Positions 43,584 to 51,793 of a stretch of DNA of 64,000 bases are shown in pieces. The position numbers were made by a program, and so were the translations under genes. The notes below the pieces were generated by a model. The model was given only the letters and a program-made list of their open reading frames with translations. It searched no databases and had not been told where the DNA came from. This DNA is from JBDSLU01 sp039916225 (GTDB taxonomy: Bacteria; Acidobacteriota; Vicinamibacteria; Vicinamibacterales; Vicinamibacteraceae), in NCBI GenBank assembly GCA_039916225.1, contig JBDSLU010000366.1, positions 5,984 to 69,983 on the forward strand. Reading direction: 5' to 3'. The stretch's first letter is position 1. Each line of letters opens with the position of its first letter.

Positions 43584-44924
43584 ATGAGTCCACTACGACA
43601 CGTTGCTGCCGCCGCGTTGACCACCGTCGTCCTTGGCACGTCCGTCTCGGCCGGCAATTGGCCGCAGTTCCGGGGACCGCACGGCCAGGGCGTCTCGGAC
43701 GAGACGGCGCTGCCGTCGACCTGGGGACCGGGCACCAACATCGCCTGGAAGACCGCGGTGGCCGGCCTCGGCCATTCCTCGCCGATCGTCTGGGGCAACC
43801 ACGTCTTTCTGACGACCGCCATCGAAGGGGAGTCGCTGCCCGGGGCCAAGCCCCCGGTGCACCTGCTGCAGCAAGACCCGGCCAAGCCGGCCGAGCCGTT
43901 CGTGCATCCCGACTCGCTCGGGGCCGACCGCAAGCACACCTACAAGGTGATCGCGCTGGCGCTCGACACCGGCGCCGTCCGCTGGGAGAAGGTCGCCTAC
44001 GAAGGACCGGTCTACGACGGCCGCCACAAGCGCGGCAGCTACGCGTCACCCACCCCGGTGACCGACGGGAAGACGGTTTACACCTACTTCGGCTCCGAGG
44101 GCGTCTTCGCCTACGATTTCGCGGGCAAGCTCCTGTGGACGGTCGACGTCGGCGACATCAGGACGCTCGGCATGGGCACGGCCAGCTCGCCCGTGCTCTA
44201 CAAGAACCTCGTCATCCTGCAGTGCGACGAGGACAGCGGCGACACGTCGTTCATCACCGCGCTCGACGCCAAGACCGGCAAGACCGTGTGGAAGACGAAG
44301 CGGCCGACGTCGGTCACCTGGACGACCCCCGCGCTCGTCACGGCCGGATCGAGCGACGAGCTCGTCGCCGCCGGCAGCGAATTCATCATCGGCTACGACC
44401 CGGCGACCGGCAAGGAGCTGTGGCGGACCAAGGGCCTCGACAGCAACACCATCGCGACGCCGCTGATCGGCCACGGCTTGGTGATCGTCTCGGCGGGGTA
44501 TCCGACGAAGAAGGTCCTCGCCATCCGGCCAGGTGGCCGCGGTGACGTCACCGCGACGCACGTCGCCTGGAGCTACGAGAAGGGCACCTCGTACATCCCG
44601 TCGCCGATTCTCTACGGCGACTACGTCTACCTGATCAGCGACGCCGGGCTGCTGACCTGTCTCGACGCCCGGACCGGCGCCGTGAAGTACGAGGGCGGGC
44701 GTCCGCCGGTGCCAGCCAAGTTCGTCGCCTCGCCGGTCGCCTTCGGCGGCAACCTGTACCTCACCAGCACCGACGGCGACACGTTCGTGGTGAAGGCCGG
44801 CCCGTCGCACGAAGTGCTGCGCACCAACGAGCTCGACGAACCGGTCTACGCCTCGCTGGCGCCAGCCCAGGGCCGCCTGTTGATCCGCGGCCAGGGCCAC
44901 GTCTACTGCATCAAGGGCGCCTGA
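43584..44924 (+). CDS. Exported PQQ-type beta-propeller protein (3)
   Basis: The 446-residue protein has a signal peptide (MSPLRHVAAAALTTVVLGTS, cleavage near SAG) and begins NWPQFRGPHGQGVSDETALPSTW, the same start block as its neighbours. Propeller repeats such as LALDTGAVRWEKV and LDAKTGKTVWKTK follow. ATG 43584 gives a clean signal peptide; an earlier ATG at 43548 is less likely. It ends 27 bp before the 12-mer palindrome array. Together with the two genes at 39620-43529 it forms a local cluster of secreted propellers. Confidence 0.88.
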   Translation: MSPLRHVAAAALTTVVLGTSVSAGNWPQFRGPHGQGVSDETALPSTWGPGTNIAWKTAVAGLGHSSPIVWGNHVFLTTAIEGESLPGAKPPVHLLQQDPAKPAEPFVHPDSLGADRKHTYKVIALALDTGAVRWEKVAYEGPVYDGRHKRGSYASPTPVTDGKTVYTYFGSEGVFAYDFAGKLLWTVDVGDIRTLGMGTASSPVLYKNLVILQCDEDSGDTSFITALDAKTGKTVWKTKRPTSVTWTTPALVTAGSSDELVAAGSEFIIGYDPATGKELWRTKGLDSNTIATPLIGHGLVIVSAGYPTKKVLAIRPGGRGDVTATHVAWSYEKGTSYIPSPILYGDYVYLISDAGLLTCLDARTGAVKYEGGRPPVPAKFVASPVAFGGNLYLTSTDGDTFVVKAGPSHEVLRTNELDEPVYASLAPAQGRLLIRGQGHVYCIKGA

Positions 44925-44950
44925 CCGGTCGCGTCGGCGAAGCCGGCTCC

Positions 44951-45034
44951 GAGCCCGGCTCCGAGCCCAGCTCCGAGCCCAGCTCCGAGCCAGGCTCCGA
45001 GCCCGGCTCCGAGCCCGGCTCCGAGCCCGGCTCC
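44951..45034. repeat. Array A: seven tandem 12-bp palindromic units (GAGCCCGGCTC + C)
   Basis: Seven full 12-bp units plus a degenerate unit before them (44940-44950). Each unit is an 11-bp near-perfect palindrome (GAGCC-N-GGCTC) followed by one linker base, which is C in every unit. Core variants are GAGCCCGGCTC, GAGCCCAGCTC (twice) and GAGCCAGGCTC. It lies between two convergent genes. GCAATTATTGC at 45042-45052 repeats the 5+1+5 layout. The same unit occurs in arrays B and C around the RAYT gene. Confidence 0.9.
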
Positions 45035-45045
45035 GAGGCGTGCAA

Positions 45046-46695
45046 TTATTGCGACGTCGAACCCGGGCTGCGCAGGATCACGCGCCGGTAGCTGGTCAGG
45101 TTGGGCGTGCCGTTGTCGGTGACCTCGAGGATCACGTGCGCGACTCCCGGCACCAGCAACGTCGCGGCCGCCCGTGACGCCGTCGCCGCGGCCAGCTTCA
45201 CGCGGACCGGAGGCTGCGGCGGGCCGCCATCGGGCGCGGACGGAATACCGCCGGCGGCGGCATCGCCGCCTCCGCCGACCCGAGGTCGCGCGGCGAGCAC
45301 CGGCTGGCCGGGGATGCCAGTACCGGCTTCGGGATAGAAGAACCAGCGATAGGTCAGGGCGTGCCCGTCGGGATCGGTCGTCCCGGTGGCATCGAGCAGG
45401 ACTGGCGTGCCAACCGGTGCGATCAGCGTAAGCGGAGCCGTGCCCGACTCGGTGTTCACGATGATGCGCGGGTTGTGGTTGCTGCCGCGGCCCGACGCCC
45501 AGGCCATGCGCGCGGCGAAGTCACGCTGGAACGCGTCGCGCCAGCGCCAGATCGTCGCCTGGTCGGTGGTGTGCGCCTGGCCGTCGGTGCCGATGACGGT
45601 GTCGCGCGAACTGTCGCGGCCGGGATACGAGTCGCCGCCCTGCGTCCAGAACGGACGCGACTCACCGGAGGGCTGGCGCCAGACGTAGCGTCCGCCCCAG
45701 CCGCCGTAGGTCGGGCTCATGGCGCTGCCGAGGCCGTTGTCGAGCAGGCCGAGGAAGGACGGCGTGTCGCCCTCGTGGATGCAGCACGGCCGGATGTACA
45801 GCGTGCCGAGCGGGCCGTGGCTGCGGATGTTGGCCTGGACCCAGGCGTCGGTGAAGGTCGTGAAGTCGGCGCCGTTGGCGTTGCGATAGAAGCGATCGCC
45901 GCTGATGCCGGTCCACGTCGCGCGGTAGTACTCGTCACCGTCCTGCGACGACGGGATGGCGATGTAGTGCAGGTTGACGAAGACCCGGCGCAGCCAGGGG
46001 CCGGCGTCGTCCTGATCGGAGATCGCGTAGACGCGCAGCTTGGCGACGAACGCGTCGAGCTCGGGCGTCGGGCGCGTGCGGCGGACGTGGAACAGCGCCT
46101 GCGCGAGGGTGTTCGTGCCGCCCCAGGCGAGCACCCACAGCGGCCGCGGATCCTTTCGATCGACCGCCTTGATGATGGCCTCGGCGCCGGGCGAGAGCCG
46201 GTCGGCGCCGACGACGGCCATGCCATAGCCCTCTTGCCCTTTGACGACGAGGGCGTCGAGCGCGTCGGCCGTGGGGTAGCCCGGTGCCTGGGCCTCGAGA
46301 TGCGGCCTCGCTTGCGCGTAGGCGGCGATCACCGTGTGCAGCACGTCGGGGCGCACCGTCGCGCGCATCCAGGTGGACGTCGTCGCGACGAGGCCTTCGA
46401 TGTCCAGCGTGTTCGAGTAGACGAGCAGCCGCACCATCGACATCTGGTCGTCGGGCTCGTTGGCGATGTCGGTCATCACCATCACGCGCGGCTTGTCGAC
46501 ATGCGGATCGATGCGCGCGGCGATGGCAGCCCAGCGCTGCTCGGCCTGCGCGGCGTGGCGGGCCGTCGTCGTCGCCAACGTCTCGGTCTCCGTCTTCGCT
46601 GGCGGCGGGGGTGGCGGCTCGGTCGTGCCGCAGGCCGTCACGCCGGCGCCGATCGCCAGCGCGGTGGCCAGCGCGACGAAGCCGCGACGGCTCAT
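45046..46695 (-). CDS. DUF1593 nucleoside-hydrolase-like lipoprotein
   Basis: The 549-residue protein has a lipoprotein signal (VTACGT, Cys about 22). Its N-terminal domain (about 55-340) is of the DUF1593 type, related to nucleoside hydrolases: RVMVMTDIANEPDDQMSMVRLLVY resembles the Asp-rich calcium site, and WVLAWGGTNTLAQAL follows. A C-terminal domain of PKD/cadherin type begins near 435 (APVGTPVLLDATGTTDPDGHALTYRWFFYPEAG). Related proteins are often linked to polysaccharide binding or degradation. It is the last gene of an operon with DUF3224 and VOC genes. Confidence 0.85.
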   Translation of the reverse strand: MSRRGFVALATALAIGAGVTACGTTEPPPPPPAKTETETLATTTARHAAQAEQRWAAIAARIDPHVDKPRVMVMTDIANEPDDQMSMVRLLVYSNTLDIEGLVATTSTWMRATVRPDVLHTVIAAYAQARPHLEAQAPGYPTADALDALVVKGQEGYGMAVVGADRLSPGAEAIIKAVDRKDPRPLWVLAWGGTNTLAQALFHVRRTRPTPELDAFVAKLRVYAISDQDDAGPWLRRVFVNLHYIAIPSSQDGDEYYRATWTGISGDRFYRNANGADFTTFTDAWVQANIRSHGPLGTLYIRPCCIHEGDTPSFLGLLDNGLGSAMSPTYGGWGGRYVWRQPSGESRPFWTQGGDSYPGRDSSRDTVIGTDGQAHTTDQATIWRWRDAFQRDFAARMAWASGRGSNHNPRIIVNTESGTAPLTLIAPVGTPVLLDATGTTDPDGHALTYRWFFYPEAGTGIPGQPVLAARPRVGGGGDAAAGGIPSAPDGGPPQPPVRVKLAAATASRAAATLLVPGVAHVILEVTDNGTPNLTSYRRVILRSPGSTSQ

Positions 46696-47267
46696 TTCGC
46701 CGCCGGCGGCAGGGCGTAGGTGAACGCGTAGAAGTGCTTGCCGCCGGGCTGGATCTCGATCGTCATCGAACCGGTGAGACCGATCAACTCACCGGTGCCG
46801 GAGTCGGGCACGACCGAGATCTTCAGTTCCGGCGTGCCTTTGTCCATGATGCCCCAGTGCTGCAGGGCGAACGTGCCCTTGCGGCCGGCCAGCGTCCCGG
46901 TGACGCGCTCGAGGGCGACGTATCCGGCCGAGCCGGCGACTGCCGATCGGACGGCGAGCATCTCGCCGACGCTGGTCGCGTCGATGTCGCCGTGGAAGGC
47001 CTTGTCGAGGGACATGCGGCCGACGGCGGCGGGATCGGTGGCATCGCCCTGCGGCGTGAGCTTGACGTCGAACGGGCCTTTGGCAGTCGCAGTCATCGGG
47101 GCGGTCGCGGTCATCGAGGTTCCTGTACGGGAAGGGGCCGGTGGGGGCGCAGTTACGGCCGGCGCCTGCGCGCGGGCCGGACGCGAGGACAGCCCGACGA
47201 GCGAGGCCATCAGCAGCGCGGTAGCCGAGAACGTCATGCCGGTCGAGTACGGACGCGGGCGGTACAT
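46692..47267 (-). CDS. DUF3224-like exported protein
   Basis: The 191-residue protein has an N-terminal signal (cleavage near ARAQAP). A single compact domain follows with GPFDVKLTPQGDATDPAAVGRMSLDKAFHGDIDATSVGEMLAVRS and SAGYVALERVTGTLAGRKGTFALQHWGIM, the DUF3224 pattern. The function is unknown in the family. ATG 47267 overlaps the VOC stop (TGATG), and its own stop overlaps the DUF1593 start (ATGA), so the three genes are coupled. Confidence 0.85.
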   Translation of the reverse strand: MYRPRPYSTGMTFSATALLMASLVGLSSRPARAQAPAVTAPPPAPSRTGTSMTATAPMTATAKGPFDVKLTPQGDATDPAAVGRMSLDKAFHGDIDATSVGEMLAVRSAVAGSAGYVALERVTGTLAGRKGTFALQHWGIMDKGTPELKISVVPDSGTGELIGLTGSMTIEIQPGGKHFYAFTYALPPAAK

Positions 47268-48289
47268 CAGGCGAGGTCCTTCGCGATCGGCAGCGCCGGC
47301 GGATAGGTGAGGGTCGGGAGCAGCGCCTCGATCTGGCCGCGCTGCGTTTCCAGCCACGGTGGCAGTACCAGCGATTCGCCGAGCGCGTGGGCCGCTTCGT
47401 CGACGGCGAATCCGGGGCCGTCGGTGGCGAGCTCGAAGAGCACGCCGCCAGGCTCCTTGAAGTAGACCGACTTGAACCAGAAGCGATCGATCACCGGCGT
47501 CGGGTGCGCGCCGGCGTCGGCGATGCGTCCGCGCACGTCGGCTTCGTGCGCGTCGTCATCGACGCGCCAGGCGAGGTGGTGGATGCTGCCGGTGCCCCAG
47601 GCGCCGCGCCGGGCGTCGGCGGCAGCGGGCCGGACGTCGAGGTGGCGTCCGCTGACGCCGGACAGGAGTCCGCCGGACGACCGCTCGTGATCGCCGAGGG
47701 CCGGGTTCGGGATCACGAAGCGCTGCCACTCGCCCTCGGTCGCGTGCGGCACGAAGCCGAGCACCTGCGTGAGGAGCATGGCGGTGGCGGCGGCATCGCG
47801 CTCGACGACGCGGGCACCGTGCAGGCCGCGGATCTGGCGCTCGGCCGGCACCGGGCTGGCGTCCCACGGCGTGAAGCCGCGGCCGACGGCAGGCGCGGTC
47901 TCGACCAGCGCGACGCGCAGGCCGTGCGGATCGATCAGCGGCAGCAGGCGCTCGCCGAACCGCGTCGCGATCGCGTCCACGCGCGCGCCGTAGCCGGCGA
48001 GGCGTGCGCCCCACCAGTCCAGCGTGCCGGCGGGGACCGCGAGCGACACCTCCGTCGCGAGCCCGTGTCCATCGCGCGACGGCGCCATGTGCGCCCACGG
48101 GAAGAACGTCAGGTCGGTGCCGGCGTGCCCCTCGGCGTCCGCGTAGAACAGGTGATACGTCCCGGGATCGTCCTGGTTGACGCTGCGCTTGACGAGGCGC
48201 ATGCCCAGGACGCCGGCATAGAAGTCGAGGTTCTCCTGAGCCGGCCCGGAGATCGCGGTGACGTGATGCAGCCCATTGACGCTCCGCAT
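47267..48289 (-). CDS. VOC-family ring-cleaving dioxygenase-like protein
   Basis: The 340-residue protein has two vicinal-oxygen-chelate modules: GLHHVTAISGPAQENLDFYAGVLGMRLVKRSVNQDD in the first and GSIHHLAWRVDDD near residue 240 in the second. Metal ligands are expected at His8/His9 and His in the second half, plus the Glu in PGGVLFELATD. The nearest relatives by pattern are MhqO/MhqA hydroquinone dioxygenases. It may act on quinol-type compounds; the substrate is unproved. It is first in the operon with DUF3224 and DUF1593. Confidence 0.88.
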   Translation of the reverse strand: MRSVNGLHHVTAISGPAQENLDFYAGVLGMRLVKRSVNQDDPGTYHLFYADAEGHAGTDLTFFPWAHMAPSRDGHGLATEVSLAVPAGTLDWWGARLAGYGARVDAIATRFGERLLPLIDPHGLRVALVETAPAVGRGFTPWDASPVPAERQIRGLHGARVVERDAAATAMLLTQVLGFVPHATEGEWQRFVIPNPALGDHERSSGGLLSGVSGRHLDVRPAAADARRGAWGTGSIHHLAWRVDDDAHEADVRGRIADAGAHPTPVIDRFWFKSVYFKEPGGVLFELATDGPGFAVDEAAHALGESLVLPPWLETQRGQIEALLPTLTYPPALPIAKDLA

Positions 48290-48309
48290 GAACCTGAGGT
48301 TATCAGTAC

Positions 48310-48357
48310 GGCCCCGGCTCTGAGCTCGGCTCTGAGCCCAGCTCTGAGCCAGGCCTG
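48310..48357. repeat. Array B: about four 12-bp palindromic units with T linker
   Basis: Units in order are GGCCCCGGCTC-T, GAGCTCGGCTC-T, GAGCCCAGCTC-T and GAGCCAGGCC. The linker base is T in all three clear units, versus C in array A. It lies between the VOC gene start and the RAYT gene end. Confidence 0.88.
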
Positions 48358-48371
48358 TTTCATGTTGCTGT

Positions 48372-49149
48372 TTCTGCGATCTGCCGATGCCAGGTGGCGG
48401 ACTACTTCCGGTCGGTAGCTGCGTCCCTGATCGGTTCGGCGATGGCGGAAATTGCGTCGACCTCCTTGGCCTCGCCGATCGGCAGGCGGTTGAGTGTCTG
48501 CAGTCGGATGTAGTCCAGATCCGACTGAGACTCGACTCCCTCGACGAAGGATCGCCAATGCGATGGTCGCGGCACCGGCCACTCGGCTCGCTTGATGCCC
48601 TGCACCGCGCCTACTGGCGATGCGCTCGACCACAGCCACTCGTGGGTGCGGTCGACGAGCGAAGCCCGAACTGGATTTCGTTCGATGTAGCGGGCGACGC
48701 GACAGAAGTACAACTCCTTCTGAACCGGACTTGCCCAGTAGCGAGACTGATAGACGGCGCCACGCCCGATCGTGCCGCTCCATCGGCGAACACCCATCGC
48801 GTGCCGCGACGTCAGCCACTGCATGAAGGCTACGAGATCCCGCTCGCCGGTGGGACGCAGCAGGAAATGCACGTGGTTCGGCATGAGGCAGAACGCGAAC
48901 ATGTCGATGGGGACGCGGTCGAGAGCGCGCGCCATCAACCGCGTGTAGGCGAGGTAGGCGCCGAAGTCGCGGAACAGCAACTGTCCCTCGATGGCGCGGT
49001 TGACGACGTGGAAGGTGGTTCCGGCGATGTCACCGAACGGACGTTGGCGCATGGATTCCTGCCGCGGGGAGCACACGGCAGACGATGTCCGTTTCAATCA
49101 GCGTGCCGTCCCCGAACCCTGCCCAGCCGATCGCGAATTCTGCGATCTG
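48372..49149. mobile_element. RAYT-bearing segment bounded by a 12-bp direct repeat
   Basis: The exact 12-mer TTCTGCGATCTG occurs at 48372-48383 and 49138-49149, just outside the RAYT gene and just inside the two palindrome arrays. Element boundaries are not proved; the segment may be larger, up to 48310-49210 including both arrays. Confidence 0.5.
48402..49052 (-). CDS. REP-associated tyrosine transposase (RAYT, Y1/HUH family)
   Basis: The 216-residue protein is a Y1-transposase of the RAYT type: TTFHVVNRAIEGQLLFRD at the start and CLMPNHVHFLL, where His60 and His62 form the HUH metal pair. The catalytic Tyr122 lies in LYFCRVARYIERNPVRASLV. The C-terminal segment DYIRLQTLNRLPIGE is also RAYT-like. 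ATG 49052 has an AGGAA site; an earlier ATG (49097) is less likely. All key residues are intact. RAYTs normally act on repetitive extragenic palindromes near their gene, and palindromic arrays flank it here. Confidence 0.92.
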   Translation of the reverse strand: MRQRPFGDIAGTTFHVVNRAIEGQLLFRDFGAYLAYTRLMARALDRVPIDMFAFCLMPNHVHFLLRPTGERDLVAFMQWLTSRHAMGVRRWSGTIGRGAVYQSRYWASPVQKELYFCRVARYIERNPVRASLVDRTHEWLWSSASPVGAVQGIKRAEWPVPRPSHWRSFVEGVESQSDLDYIRLQTLNRLPIGEAKEVDAISAIAEPIRDAATDRK

Positions 49150-49150
49150 G

Positions 49151-49210
49151 CTCCCCGGCTCAGAGCCCGGCTCAGAGCTCGGCTCAGAGCCAGGCTCGGA
49201 GCCGGGAGCT
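49151..49210. repeat. Array C: five 12-bp palindromic units with A linker
   Basis: Units in order are CTCCCCGGCTC-A, GAGCCCGGCTC-A, GAGCTCGGCTC-A, GAGCCAGGCTC-G and GAGCCGGGAGC. The linker is A in the first three units. It lies between the 5' end of the RAYT gene and the 3' end of the permease gene. The remaining 98 bp before it, including one copy of TTCTGCGATCTG, show no gene. Confidence 0.88.
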
Positions 49211-49220
49211 TCTCTCGGTG

Positions 49221-50474
49221 CTACTCGTAGCGGAGGGCATCGATCGGGTCGAGGGCCGACGCCTTGCGGGCCGGGTAGACGCCGAAGACGAGGCCGATTG
49301 CCACCGACACCGAGAAGGCGAGGACGATCGACGTCGGGCTGATCAGCGTGGTCCAGCCGGCGAGGCGGCCGATGATCCACGAGAGGACAACACCAGCGAC
49401 GACGCCGACGACGCCGCCGGCGCACGAGATCAGCGTCGCTTCGAGCAGGAATTGGCGGACGATCGCGCGACGCGGTGCTCCGACCGCCCGGCGCACGCCG
49501 ATCTCGCGCGTCCGCTCGAGGACGCTGGCGAGCATGATGTTCATGATGCCGATGCCGCCGACCAGCAGCGAGATCGACGCGATCGCGACCATGACCAGCT
49601 CGAAGATGCGCTGGGTGCGGCGCTGCTCGGCAAGCAGCTCGGACGGGACCACCAGCGAGAAGTCGTCGGCGCCGTTGTGCGTCTCGCTGATCAGCCGCCG
49701 GACGACCCGCGAAGCCGGCACCGTCGCGTCCGCCGTCGGCATCTGCAGATAGATCCCGTCGATCTCGTCCTGGCGCTGGCCCTGCGCGTCCTCGAGCCGC
49801 AGCAGCGCCGTCCGCAACGGAACGTAGATCACGTTGTTGCGATCCTCGGCCGGCGCGCCGTCGGTGCCGCTCCTGCCCGAGACTACGCCGCCGCAGACGC
49901 CGATGACACGCAGCCACTGCTCGTTGACCTTGACGTGCTCGCCGAGCGCCGCCCGCCCGCCGAATAGCGCGACCCGCGCGCCTTCGCCGAGCACCGCGAC
50001 CGGGGCCGCCGCGGCGTCGTCCGCGGCCGAGAAAAAGCGGCCTTCCGCGATCCCGAGCCCGGCGATGCCCTGGAACGCCGGCTCGACGCCGAACACCGTC
50101 GGCGGCTCGGCGAACGGCTTGGGGATCAGTTTCGACGGGACGACGCGCTTGCGCGGCGTCGACGCCCCGACGCCGTCGACGGTGCTGCGGATCACGCGGA
50201 CGTCGGCCAATGACAGGCCGGCCGAGACCTGACGCGTCCGCTGGAACGCCTGGTCGTCGGCCGCCGGCCGCGATTCGACGATCAGGTTGCGGACGCCCAT
50301 CGCTTCGATCACCGCCATGACTTGCTGCTGCGCGCCGGCGCCGATCGACAGCATCGCGACCACCGCGGCGACGCCGAAGATCATGCCGAGCATGGTCAGC
50401 AGCGAGCGCAGCTTGTGCGCGACCAGGTTGTCGACGCCCATGGCCAGCGTCGGCAGCACGTCGCGAGTCATCAT
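49221..50474 (-). CDS. MacB-like ABC transporter permease (FtsX type) without ATPase
   Basis: The 417-residue protein has an N-terminal membrane helix (LRSLLTMLGMIFGVAAVVAMLSIG), a large periplasmic MacB-PCD domain, and three C-terminal helices with the FtsX pattern TREIGVRRAVGAPRRAIVRQFLLEA ending LDPIDALRYE. It has no ABC ATPase domain and none is encoded in this cluster. ATG 50474 overlaps the stop of the adaptor (ATGATGA). It is presumably the membrane part of a tripartite macrolide/lipoprotein-type exporter whose ATPase lies elsewhere. Confidence 0.9.
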   Translation of the reverse strand: MMTRDVLPTLAMGVDNLVAHKLRSLLTMLGMIFGVAAVVAMLSIGAGAQQQVMAVIEAMGVRNLIVESRPAADDQAFQRTRQVSAGLSLADVRVIRSTVDGVGASTPRKRVVPSKLIPKPFAEPPTVFGVEPAFQGIAGLGIAEGRFFSAADDAAAAPVAVLGEGARVALFGGRAALGEHVKVNEQWLRVIGVCGGVVSGRSGTDGAPAEDRNNVIYVPLRTALLRLEDAQGQRQDEIDGIYLQMPTADATVPASRVVRRLISETHNGADDFSLVVPSELLAEQRRTQRIFELVMVAIASISLLVGGIGIMNIMLASVLERTREIGVRRAVGAPRRAIVRQFLLEATLISCAGGVVGVVAGVVLSWIIGRLAGWTTLISPTSIVLAFSVSVAIGLVFGVYPARKASALDPIDALRYE

Positions 50475-51793
50475 CGGCGGACCCCGACGGCCGGCGATCC
50501 CGCGCCCGGCAGCGCCGGCCCGCTCGCGGCCGCGCCGCCGGCACCTCCGCCGCCGCCCCGCGTCGGATCGGCGAGCGCGATCTCGGTGCCTTCGGCGACC
50601 CCTTCGACGACCGCTGCGGTCTCGGTGCGCGCCGTGACCTTGACTGGTGCTGGCGTGAAGCGGCCGCCGTCGCGGACGAAGACGACTGTCGCGCCGTCGC
50701 GCAGGAAGACGGCCCCGCGCGGCACGTGCAGCACGCCGGCTCGCGGCGCCGCGGCGATCGTCAACAGGCCGGTCAGCCCGGGTCGCAGATCCACGGCCGG
50801 AGCCGTCAACGACAGCGTCGCCTCGAAGGTCCGCGTCGGCGTCGTGTTGCGGTTGAAGCGCTGTGGCGTGAAGCCGCCGACGTTGGCCACCTTGGCCTCG
50901 AGCGAGCGCCCGTCGAGCGCGTCGAGGACGAGCGTCGCCGGCCGGCCCGCCGTCAGCTGCGTGCGCTGGCTCTCGTCGATGGCGGCGCCGATCTCGAGCT
51001 GTGACAGGTCCAGCACCTCCGCGATCGGCGAGCCGCTCTGCACCTGGTCGCCGGTCCGGAATTCGCTGAAGGTCATGCCCGGGAAGAAGTAGCCGACGTT
51101 CTGATTGTCCTTGACTGACACGACGCCGTCGAACGACGCGCGCAGCGTCATCTGGCCGAGGATCCGGGTCGCGGTGTCGATGGCGAAGCGGGCCTTCGTC
51201 TCCTTCTCGCGGGCAACGGCCATCGCCGCCTCGTCCGACTGCGTCCGCGACGCGCGATCGCGGCCCAGCTGCGCCAGCCGCTGCTGCGCCTCCTCGAGCG
51301 TCAACTGCGCCTTGCGTGCCTCGAGCTGCGGCCGCACTTCGCTGGCCTGCACGTCGAGCTCCGCCTTGCTCAGGTCGAAGCGCGCCGTCAGCAGGTCGAG
51401 GTCGTCTTGCGCCTGCCGGGCCGCGGTGTTGGCCTGCGTTTTGGCGATCTCGAGCTCGGCCTCGCGCAGCGTCGAGCGCTGCTCGTCGACGATGCGCTCC
51501 TGGTCCGACGGATCGAACGAGACGACGAGGTCGCCCTTCTTGACGCGCGCGCCGGTCGACACGAGTGTGAGGATACGGAGTGGCACGCCAGTCGGCGGCA
51601 CCATCAGCAGTTCGGCCTTGGCGGCCTTGATCTCGCCGGTGGCGACGACGTCGGCCTTCACCGTCCCGCGTACCACGCGCCCCGTCGGCACGGCGGCGTT
51701 GCCCGCGGAGAGCACGCCCCTTGCCGTCGGAGCCCCGAACGCCGCGGCCCCGATCGCCGCCAGCCCGCCGATCCCGACCAGCCAGCGCATCAT
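50471..51793 (-). CDS. Efflux periplasmic adaptor (HlyD/RND family) A
   Basis: The 440-residue protein has an N-terminal membrane anchor and the barrel-sandwich/lipoyl pattern VVATGEIKAAKAELLMVPPTGVPLRILTLVSTGARVKKGDLVVSFDP. A long helical hairpin at about 100-190 (QERIVDEQRSTLREAELEIAKTQ) and a beta-barrel domain (AGRPATLVLDALDGRSLEAKVANVG) follow. The tail from about 415 is a Gly/Ala-rich linker. It links the inner-membrane permease to an outer-membrane channel. Coupled overlaps exist at both ends. Confidence 0.9.
   Translation of the reverse strand: MMRWLVGIGGLAAIGAAAFGAPTARGVLSAGNAAVPTGRVVRGTVKADVVATGEIKAAKAELLMVPPTGVPLRILTLVSTGARVKKGDLVVSFDPSDQERIVDEQRSTLREAELEIAKTQANTAARQAQDDLDLLTARFDLSKAELDVQASEVRPQLEARKAQLTLEEAQQRLAQLGRDRASRTQSDEAAMAVAREKETKARFAIDTATRILGQMTLRASFDGVVSVKDNQNVGYFFPGMTFSEFRTGDQVQSGSPIAEVLDLSQLEIGAAIDESQRTQLTAGRPATLVLDALDGRSLEAKVANVGGFTPQRFNRNTTPTRTFEATLSLTAPAVDLRPGLTGLLTIAAAPRAGVLHVPRGAVFLRDGATVVFVRDGGRFTPAPVKVTARTETAAVVEGVAEGTEIALADPTRGGGGGAGGAAASGPALPGAGSPAVGVRR

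Noticed and set aside
44951..45034. CRISPR array
   Set aside because: The units are 12 bp with no unique spacers and no cas genes nearby; the structure is a palindromic tandem repeat.
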